Virus record (IMG/VR): IMGVR_UViG_3300020406_000032 | Coordinates: 1-21,822 of that record | Origin: a virus | DNA: 21,822 nt | Strand: one strand, 5' to 3' | Shown here: positions 14,539 to 20,948 of the stretch, piece by piece | How positions within the stretch are numbered: the stretch's first letter is position 1 | Layout of the letters: each line of letters begins with the position of its first letter | Position numbers and translations under genes: made by a program | The notes under the pieces: generated by a model | Database searches by the model: none | Told to the model about the DNA's origin: nothing | What the model saw: only the letters and a program-made list of their open reading frames with translations

Positions 14539-16331
14539 CAAAATTAGAAAATCAAAATCTAAATGATGATGCAATCACCTCTAGTAATACTAGTGGTATG
14601 TCAGTTGATTCATCAAAAATAAATAGTGCAATCACAAATGATGATATATCTCCAAGTGCGAGTTTAGCAACAACTAAATTAGATTTAAGTAGTGTTCCAT
14701 CATCGCAATTTGTTCAAATGAATAGTAGTGGTGGTACTATTGATATACAAGGTTTAGATGAATCAACTTTTAATATAGGTCTTCTTGGTTTTAAAATGGC
14801 AGTAACTGAGGGTCTCACTATATTTAATTTAAAAGATGGTATTGTTGATGAATTTAACGATGAAAGTGGTATAGACACAGCAGAAAATGTTAATGTCACT
14901 TATGACAGTTCTTCAGATTTTTATAGTGGTGGTTTCGGAATCGGTGATTCACCACCAACAGAAGGTATAACTGCATTTACATCTGTCGGCCCTCACACAT
15001 ATAATGTAGAAACTGGCACTACCAATGTTAATGTTTTAATCGTTGGAGGTGGTGGAGGAGGTGGGTCTGGTGGATATAATAGAACTAAAGGTGGAGGTGC
15101 TGGTGCTGGTGGTTTAATCTACTATCCAAATTATCCAGTAACGCCTGGTGGTACAGTTGCAGTAACAGTTGGTGCTGGTGGTGAAGGTGGTGGATATTAT
15201 CCATCGCCTGGTTCTACACCTTATACACCAACTGCAAGACCAGATGGTCGTGTAGGAACTGGGGAATTCGGTGGTTATGAACATCCACAATATACTTATC
15301 CACCAAATCGCACATATTACACGCCTGGACAAACTGGTACAGATTCATCTTTTGGGCCTCTCATAGGTGAGGGTGGGGGTGCTGGAGGAGGTTATTTAAC
15401 TGCTGGTTCACATCCATATATGGGTGGTTTAACTGGGCCACAATATCATTCAGGCGGTAGTGGTGGTGCAGCTGGTGGTAGTGGGTCAGGTTACACTCCT
15501 GGCTCTGCTGGTGAGACTTCAACTCAAGTTGGTAATCATCCAATTCCATTGACTCCAACAGTTTTACCAGAAAACTCGCCTGGAAGTTTTGGAAATGATG
15601 GTGGTGTAAACCAAACAGATTCTGCTCCTACATTTGGGGCGTCTGGTGGCGGAGGCGCTGGTGGTGCTGGTGGAGATGCTGAAGGGACTGTTGCTGGGGA
15701 AGGTGGTATTGGACTAAATTATAATATTGCTGATGGCACTACATCAGTAGGTTATGCTGGTGGTGGTGCTGGTGCTGCTGATGGTGATTTTCCACAAGGA
15801 ACTTCAGTGCCATTTGGTGGTGGAGATACAAACCCTTCTCCTCATCAATCAGGGCCCTTTTTTCCTGGCTTGCCTGGTGCTGTAAATAGTGGTGGTGGTG
15901 GAGCTGGTGGAAGAAATACTCCCCCATACCCACAACCAGTCGGAGGTGCATATGGTGGAGATGGTGGGCCTGGTGTTGTTATAGTTAAAGAAGTTCAAGG
16001 TCAAGTTAATAACACTTCTACAACCCTAATATCAGATACATTTACTGCAAACTCTATTCCAACCACAGCAAGAATAGTTGTTTTTGCAGAAATTAATAGT
16101 ACATTAAATTCACAATTAAGTGCATCTGCAACTAGAGATAATACAACTTTTAATGCGATTACTTTAACTGATAGTGGTTATGTAACTGGTTCAAGTGGTG
16201 TTAAAATATTTACTGGTAGCACACCTCTAACTGGTTCTGCAAGTCCTCAAGTACAATTAAGATGGAAAATAACTGGTTCTAGTTTAACTGGTGCTAATAA
16301 AATACATGGTGTATCTTTACAATGGGCATAG
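14529..16331 (+). CDS. Glycine-rich tail fibre / adhesin (paralogue D)
   Basis: A 600-residue protein. It starts M-G-I from an ATG inside the Q-W-A-stop codons of paralogue C, a 10-base overlap in another frame with no ribosome site, so coupling to C is likely. The shared N-terminal module is at residues 81-132 (bases 14769-14924) and the C-terminal module at bases 16017-16331. The core (~165-490) is closest to that of paralogue A, 11 kb away: both have T-Q-V-x-N-H-P, Y-Y-(S/T)-P-G, Y-N-I-A-D-G-(S/T)-T-x-V-G-Y-A-G-G-G and V-P-(Y/F)-G-G-G in the same order. It is likely a virion adhesin with a polyglycine-type core and Pro/Tyr-rich surface loops. Its own last codons provide the gp17 start. Confidence 0.75.
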   Translation: MGITKLENQNLNDDAITSSNTSGMSVDSSKINSAITNDDISPSASLATTKLDLSSVPSSQFVQMNSSGGTIDIQGLDESTFNIGLLGFKMAVTEGLTIFNLKDGIVDEFNDESGIDTAENVNVTYDSSSDFYSGGFGIGDSPPTEGITAFTSVGPHTYNVETGTTNVNVLIVGGGGGGGSGGYNRTKGGGAGAGGLIYYPNYPVTPGGTVAVTVGAGGEGGGYYPSPGSTPYTPTARPDGRVGTGEFGGYEHPQYTYPPNRTYYTPGQTGTDSSFGPLIGEGGGAGGGYLTAGSHPYMGGLTGPQYHSGGSGGAAGGSGSGYTPGSAGETSTQVGNHPIPLTPTVLPENSPGSFGNDGGVNQTDSAPTFGASGGGGAGGAGGDAEGTVAGEGGIGLNYNIADGTTSVGYAGGGAGAADGDFPQGTSVPFGGGDTNPSPHQSGPFFPGLPGAVNSGGGGAGGRNTPPYPQPVGGAYGGDGGPGVVIVKEVQGQVNNTSTTLISDTFTANSIPTTARIVVFAEINSTLNSQLSASATRDNTTFNAITLTDSGYVTGSSGVKIFTGSTPLTGSASPQVQLRWKITGSSLTGANKIHGVSLQWA

Positions 16332-17962
16332 AGAATCAATATCTAGGAAATCCTAATTTAAAGAAAGCATTTGTAAGTCAAGAGTTTACAAAAGAAAATA
16401 TTCTTGAGTTTCAAAAATGTATGAATGACCCACAATATTTTATAGAAAAATATATAAAAATTGTATCATTAGACAAAGGTTTAATACCATTTGATATGTA
16501 CCCTTTTCAAAAAGAAATGGTTGGTACATTTCACAACAATCGTTTTACAATCTGTAAATTACCCAGACAATCTGGTAAAACAACCACAATGGTTTCGTAT
16601 ATATTACATTATGTTTTATTTAATCAAAATATGAATGTTGCTATACTTGCAAACAAAGCTGCAACTGCAAGAGATATTTTATCTAGATTACAACTTGCAT
16701 ATGAACATTTACCTAAATGGTTACAACAAGGAATATTATCATGGAATAAAGGTAGTTTAGAATTAGAAAATGGTTCACGCATAGTCGCAGCCTCAACATC
16801 ATCAAGTGCAGTTCGTGGTGGTTCATACAATATGATATTTTTAGATGAGTTTGCGTTTGTACCTACAAATATTGCAGAAGAGTTTTTTAGTTCGGTTTAT
16901 CCTACAATATCATCTGGTCAATCTACAAAAGTGATTATTGTATCAACACCAAATGGTATGAATATGTATTATAAATTATGGACTGATGCAGAAACAAAAA
17001 AGAATTCTTATATACCGATAGAAGTTCATTGGTCTGAAGTACCAGGCAGAGATGAAAAATGGAAAAAAGAAACGGTTGCAAATACAAGTGAAGCACAGTT
17101 TCAAAAAGAATTTGAGTGTGAGTTCTTAGGTTCTACTAATACATTAATAAGTGCATCTAAAATAAAAACAATACCTTTGAGAACACCTTTGACATCTAAT
17201 GCTGGTCTTGATGTATATGAAAAACCTAAAAAAGGTGGTACATATGTAATTGTTGCAGATGTAGCTAGAGGTATTCAAGGTGATGCATCTGCATTTATAG
17301 TTGTTGATGTTTCTCAATTACCATATCGTATGGTTGCAAAATATAAAAATAATGAAATAAAACCTATGTTATTTCCTAATATTATTAAGGATGTTGCACT
17401 TGCATACAATCAAGCATTTGTATTAATAGAAGTAAATGATATTGGTGACCAAGTTGCAAATGCATTACAATTTGATTTAGAATATGATAATCTAATTATG
17501 GCAAGTATGAGAGGTCGTGCTGGTCAAATAGTTGGTGGTGGATTTAGTGGTGGTAAATCACAACTTGGTGTGAGAACAACTAAAGCAGTCAAAAAAATCG
17601 GTTGTTCTAATCTAAAAACAATGGTAGAGTCTAATAAAATTATATTAGAAGATTATGATATAGTTGCAGAGATGTCTTCATTTGTTCTTCATGGACAGTC
17701 ATATCAAGCAGAAGAAGGACACCACGATGATTTAATGATGTGTTGTGTATTATTTGCGTGGTTATCTGGACAAACTTACTTCAAAGAACTTACTGATAGT
17801 GATGTTAGAGCTAAGTTGTTTGCAGAAAGTCAAAATCAGTTAGAACAAGACCTTGCACCATTTGGATTTTTAGATAACGGTATTGATGACCCTATACCAC
17901 AAATAGATGAATATGGTGAAAGGTGGACACCAGTTATTAGGAAGTATGATACAAATTGGTAA
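16322..17962 (+). CDS. 17: Terminase large subunit gp17 (ATPase/nuclease)
   Basis: A 546-residue DNA-packaging motor, close to the marine T4-like gp17 length. The ATPase domain shows Walker A P-R-Q-S-G-K-T-T (81-88), Walker B M-I-F-L-D-E (171-176) and the coupling motif S-T-P-N-G (208-212). The C-terminal RNase H-like nuclease shows V-A-D-V-A-R-G (D313), L-I-E-V-N-D (E370) and H-H-D-D (467-470), giving the expected acidic metal site. It pumps DNA through the gp20 portal and cuts concatemers. The start M-G-I-E-N-Q-Y-L-G-N-P-N-L-K-K aligns with the usual N-terminus, yet it lies inside the last three codons of fibre D. The 3' end overlaps the minus-strand gene by 26 bases. Confidence 0.96.
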   Translation: MGIENQYLGNPNLKKAFVSQEFTKENILEFQKCMNDPQYFIEKYIKIVSLDKGLIPFDMYPFQKEMVGTFHNNRFTICKLPRQSGKTTTMVSYILHYVLFNQNMNVAILANKAATARDILSRLQLAYEHLPKWLQQGILSWNKGSLELENGSRIVAASTSSSAVRGGSYNMIFLDEFAFVPTNIAEEFFSSVYPTISSGQSTKVIIVSTPNGMNMYYKLWTDAETKKNSYIPIEVHWSEVPGRDEKWKKETVANTSEAQFQKEFECEFLGSTNTLISASKIKTIPLRTPLTSNAGLDVYEKPKKGGTYVIVADVARGIQGDASAFIVVDVSQLPYRMVAKYKNNEIKPMLFPNIIKDVALAYNQAFVLIEVNDIGDQVANALQFDLEYDNLIMASMRGRAGQIVGGGFSGGKSQLGVRTTKAVKKIGCSNLKTMVESNKIILEDYDIVAEMSSFVLHGQSYQAEEGHHDDLMMCCVLFAWLSGQTYFKELTDSDVRAKLFAESQNQLEQDLAPFGFLDNGIDDPIPQIDEYGERWTPVIRKYDTNW

Positions 17963-18263
17963 ATGAATCTTCATCAATTAAATCATTATCTTTTTTCAAA
18001 AAACAATTATGACAAACTATTGTATTGTTATCTATTTGTTCTAATAACAATTTTCTAGTATCTTTTTTTAAACTTTTCTTTTTAGAATCTGCACGAATCT
18101 TTCTATCGTCTGGATAAAATTTTAAGACAACCAATTCAGATTCACCACAATATTTACAAGATTTATCTCTTAACTGTTCGTTAATCCATTTATCTTTTAA
18201 TCTACGGTGTCTTCGTGCAACTTTTCGTATTGTGTTACGGTATTTTTGATAATGTTCACTCAT
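17937..18263 (-). CDS. Small zinc-binding HNH-like protein, catalytic His absent
   Basis: The only minus-strand gene, in the gp17-gp18 gap and overlapping the gp17 3' end by 26 bases. From the chosen ATG it has 108 residues; an upstream ATG at 18296 would add 11 hydrophobic residues and is less likely. The N-terminal ~35 residues are a basic helix (K-V-A-R-R-H-R-R-L-K-D-K-W). Then come C-K-Y-C-G and, about 45 residues on, C-H-N-C, which would form a zinc site as in HNH endonucleases. The spacing L-x-F-x-x-D-x-R-K after the first CxxC also fits an HNH fold, but the His-His pair expected there reads Y-P, and the final N-C-H reads N-C-F. It is probably a DNA-binding relic or non-nuclease derivative of a homing-type HNH protein. 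No clear ribosome site. Confidence 0.65.
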   Translation of the reverse strand: MSEHYQKYRNTIRKVARRHRRLKDKWINEQLRDKSCKYCGESELVVLKFYPDDRKIRADSKKKSLKKDTRKLLLEQIDNNTIVCHNCFLKKDNDLIDEDSFTNLYHTS

Positions 18264-18312
18264 ATTTATATTTAGACTTGGTATAAAAACAAACATACAA
18301 AAAATGATTTTT

Positions 18313-18320
18313 TATAAATA
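18313..18320 (+). promoter_or_regulatory. T4-type late promoter box (TATAAATA) before gp18
   Basis: An exact TATAAATA occurs in the 98-base gap between the minus-strand gene and gp18. Transcription is expected to begin near 18326, giving a leader of about 35 bases that contains a strong AAGGAG ribosome site (18349-18354) before the ATG at 18362. This suits the tail sheath protein, one of the most abundant virion proteins. The leader also holds a small AT palindrome (TTAATTAA), of no known role. Confidence 0.8.
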
Positions 18321-18361
18321 TAGTTGTAGTAGATTAATTAAACTATATAAGGAGTAGAAAT

Positions 18362-20374
18362 ATGGGATTTCAAGTTTCTCCAGGCGTACAAGTCAAAGAA
18401 GTTGACCTAACGAATATTGTTCCTGCTGTTTCTACAACTATTGGTGCTGTTTGCGGCCCCTTTGAAAAAGGGCCTGTAAGTGAAATAACAAGTATCAGTT
18501 CCGAAAAACAACTCGTTGAAGTGTTTGGTAAACCAAATGCAAACAATTTTGAGTATTTTTTCACAGCTGCAAACTTTTTACAGTATTCAAATTCACTAAG
18601 AGTTGTAAGAACTGAAAGCGCATTGAAAAATGCATCTTCTGGTGGTTCTGGTATCTTAATCAGAAACACTTTGCATTATCAAGAGTCTTTTGCAGATGGA
18701 CAAGGTACTCACGGTACTTGGTCAGCAAGAACGGCTGGTATACACGCAAACGGAATTAAAATAGACATTTGTGATAAAAACAACTTTTCAGAAATGTCAA
18801 ATAAACAAGTTAATGATGCTTCTGCATCTGCAGCTGAAGCAACAATTACAATGGATGCGATTGCAACTGGTGATTTTGCAGTTGGTGAAGTTATAGAATT
18901 TTATTCAGATGCTGGTGGTACAGTTTTTGCAACTGGACACGAAGCACAAAAATACGAAATTACAGCAGTTGATTTTTCTGCTGAAACAATTACATTTAGA
19001 CAATTAGATGACCCTGCTGGTAGTGGATTAATCGCAGACCTAGCAGACGACTCATATGTAAAAAGATACTGGAGATTTTCAGATTTATTTGATACTGCTC
19101 CAGGCACATCTGAATTTGCAACTGCAAGAGGTGTTCTTGATGATGAAATACACATAGTTGTATACGATTCATCTGGAAGACAAACTGGTTTTGATAACGA
19201 TGTTGCTGGTGAGAGATTAAACTCTGTACTAGAAACATTTGCATTTGTATCAAAACACCCAGAAGCGAGTACACCTCAAGGTAATTCAAATTTTTATCCA
19301 GATGTAATTTACAGAGATTCTAAATTTGTCTATTGGGGAGACCATCCAACTGCAGCTATTGATGCATCTGGTGACTGGGGTCAACCTCTTTCATCTGATT
19401 TATCAGTACAAGGTTCAAGTGCTTTTAATAAACTTACAACTGGTGTAGAAAATGTAGATAGGTCTACACTTGCAAATGGAACAGATGATTATGCTGTTAC
19501 AGATGGTGAGCAACTTACTTCATACGCAAGATTTGATGACGGTGAAGCAGTTGATGTAAACTTAATTATGGCTGCAAAAGCAAGTTCAACTCTTGCAACA
19601 AACTTAGTAACTATTGTGGAGAAAAGAAAAGATGCATTAGTATTTATTTCTCCAGAAAGAGCTGATGTTGTAGGTGTTGCAGATTCTAACACACAAACTA
19701 CAAATGTCAAGAACTTTTTTGATTTACTTCCAAGTACATCATTTGCAGTTTTTGATAGTGGTTACAAATACCAATATGATAGATTTAACGATGTATATCG
19801 TTATGTACCATTAAATGGTGATATTGCTGGTGTAACTGCATTTACTGAATCTGTTGCAGATGCATTTTTCTCTCCTGCTGGTTTTACCAGAGGTCAAATT
19901 AGAGGTGCAGTTAAACTTTCATACGAACCTAACAAAGACCAAAGAGATACACTATATAAAGCAAGAATTAATCCAGTCAACTCATTTCCTGGCCAAGGTA
20001 CTGTGTTATTTGGTGATAAGACTGCTCTTGCAAAACCAAGTGCGTTTGACAGAATAAATGTTAGAAGATTATTTATTATTCTTGAAAAAGCAATCGCAAC
20101 TGCAGCTAAGTTCCAACTATTTGAGTTCAACGATGAATTCACAAGAGCTCAATTTAAAAATTTAGTAGAACCTTTCTTGAGAGAGATTCAAGGACGAAGA
20201 GGTATTACTGACTTTAAAGTAGTTGCAGATGAATCTAATAACACTGGTGAAGTAATTGATAGAAACGAATTTGTTGCAGACATTTTTGTCAAACCAACAA
20301 GGTCTATCAACTTTATCACTCTTAACTTTGTCGCTGTAAGAACTGGTGTTGCGTTTACAGAGATAGGAGGGTAA
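18362..20374 (+). CDS. 18: Tail sheath protein gp18
   Basis: A 670-residue contractile tail sheath protein, similar in length to T4 gp18 (659 residues from memory). The N-terminus F-Q-V-S-P-G-V-Q-V-K-E-V-D-L-T and the following G-A-V-C-G-P-F-E-K-G-P are diagnostic. So is the C-terminal domain: F-I-I-L-E-K-A-I, F-E-F-N-D, F-L-R-E-I-Q-G-R-R-G-I, V-A-D-I-F-V-K-P and V-R-T-G-V-A-F-T-E. The stretch from about residue 150 to 290 is the variable outer domain, with beta-rich Ala/Thr segments. gp18 hexamers stack round the gp19 tube and contract at infection. It has its own late promoter box and a strong ribosome site, and is followed by gp19 after 4 bases. Confidence 0.96.
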   Translation: MGFQVSPGVQVKEVDLTNIVPAVSTTIGAVCGPFEKGPVSEITSISSEKQLVEVFGKPNANNFEYFFTAANFLQYSNSLRVVRTESALKNASSGGSGILIRNTLHYQESFADGQGTHGTWSARTAGIHANGIKIDICDKNNFSEMSNKQVNDASASAAEATITMDAIATGDFAVGEVIEFYSDAGGTVFATGHEAQKYEITAVDFSAETITFRQLDDPAGSGLIADLADDSYVKRYWRFSDLFDTAPGTSEFATARGVLDDEIHIVVYDSSGRQTGFDNDVAGERLNSVLETFAFVSKHPEASTPQGNSNFYPDVIYRDSKFVYWGDHPTAAIDASGDWGQPLSSDLSVQGSSAFNKLTTGVENVDRSTLANGTDDYAVTDGEQLTSYARFDDGEAVDVNLIMAAKASSTLATNLVTIVEKRKDALVFISPERADVVGVADSNTQTTNVKNFFDLLPSTSFAVFDSGYKYQYDRFNDVYRYVPLNGDIAGVTAFTESVADAFFSPAGFTRGQIRGAVKLSYEPNKDQRDTLYKARINPVNSFPGQGTVLFGDKTALAKPSAFDRINVRRLFIILEKAIATAAKFQLFEFNDEFTRAQFKNLVEPFLREIQGRRGITDFKVVADESNNTGEVIDRNEFVADIFVKPTRSINFITLNFVAVRTGVAFTEIGG

Positions 20375-20378
20375 TTAG

Positions 20379-20912
20379 ATGGCAAATATTAACGATTTTA
20401 AATCAAGACTTGCTGGTGGTGGTGCTCGTGCCAATCAGTTTAGGGTAATATTACCTCCTCCAGTCGGACAAGTAACTGCAGCTATCAATACTGAACAATT
20501 TGCATTTCTGTGTAGGTCAGCATCTTTGCCTGGTCAAACACTTGCTGAAATTGCAATTCCATTCAGAGGTAGACAACTTTATGTTGCTGGTGAAAGAACT
20601 TTTGAAGTATGGACAACAACTGTATTTAACGATACAGATTTTGGAGTTCGTAGAGAAGTTGAAAGATGGATGAACGGTATTAATGACTTAGTTAATAATA
20701 CTGGTGCAACCAATCCAGCTGATTATAGAGTAGATATGATTGTTCAACAATTAGATAGAGATGATACAATTCTTCATCAATATGTACTTGAAGGTTGTTA
20801 TCCTCAAGCGTTAGGTGCAATAGAACTTGCATATGATACTAACGATGCTATTGAACAGTTTGAAATTACTTGGAGATATGACACATTCAGAGTCACAGGC
20901 ATCAATTTATAA
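20379..20912 (+). CDS. 19: Tail tube protein gp19
   Basis: A 177-residue protein that forms the inner tail tube through which DNA passes. It begins N-I-N-D-F-K-S-R-L-A-G-G-G-A-R-A-N-Q-F-R-V, with L-C-R-S-A-S-L-P-G-Q-T, F-R-G-R-Q-L-Y-V-A-G-E-R, F-E-V-W-T-T-T-V-F-N-D and a C-terminal F-E-I-T-W-R-Y-D-T-F, all typical of T4-like gp19 (T4 gp19 has about 163 residues from memory). The strong ribosome site AGGAGG (20365-20370) lies inside the last codons of gp18, 4 bases upstream of the gp18 stop-gp19 start gap, so the two are expressed from one transcript in the amounts needed for a tube and sheath of equal stacking number. Confidence 0.96.
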   Translation: MANINDFKSRLAGGGARANQFRVILPPPVGQVTAAINTEQFAFLCRSASLPGQTLAEIAIPFRGRQLYVAGERTFEVWTTTVFNDTDFGVRREVERWMNGINDLVNNTGATNPADYRVDMIVQQLDRDDTILHQYVLEGCYPQALGAIELAYDTNDAIEQFEITWRYDTFRVTGINL

Positions 20913-20915
20913 CTC

Positions 20916-20923
20916 TATAAATA
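20916..20923 (+). promoter_or_regulatory. T4-type late promoter box (TATAAATA) before gp20
   Basis: An exact TATAAATA sits in the 36-base gap between gp19 and gp20. Transcription would start near 20929, close to an AAAGGAGT ribosome site (20933-20940) and the ATG at 20949. It probably starts a head-gene transcript (gp20 onward, beyond this window). No hairpin-plus-T-run terminator is visible between gp19 and gp20, so gp18-gp19 transcripts may also read through. Confidence 0.75.
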
Positions 20924-20948
20924 TAATAATATAAAGGAGTTGTAGATA

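Noticed and set aside
3420-15951. Long antisense and out-of-frame ORFs in the fibre genes (His/Gln/Leu-rich, e.g. 3420-3653, 5931-6209, 13958-14224 minus; 13691-14023 plus)
   Set aside because: They arise from GGT/GGA and ACA/ACC runs read in other frames. They have low complexity, no ribosome sites and no family likeness.
3041-16331. A diversity-generating retroelement to explain the variable fibre cores
   Set aside because: No reverse transcriptase, template repeat or adenine-biased variable site at a gene 3' end is visible; the 3' ends are the conserved part.
18263-18270. Exact TATAAATA on the minus strand touching the start codon of the HNH-like gene
   Set aside because: Transcription would begin inside the coding region after the only usable ATG, so it cannot express this gene. 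AT-rich sequence makes chance matches easy.
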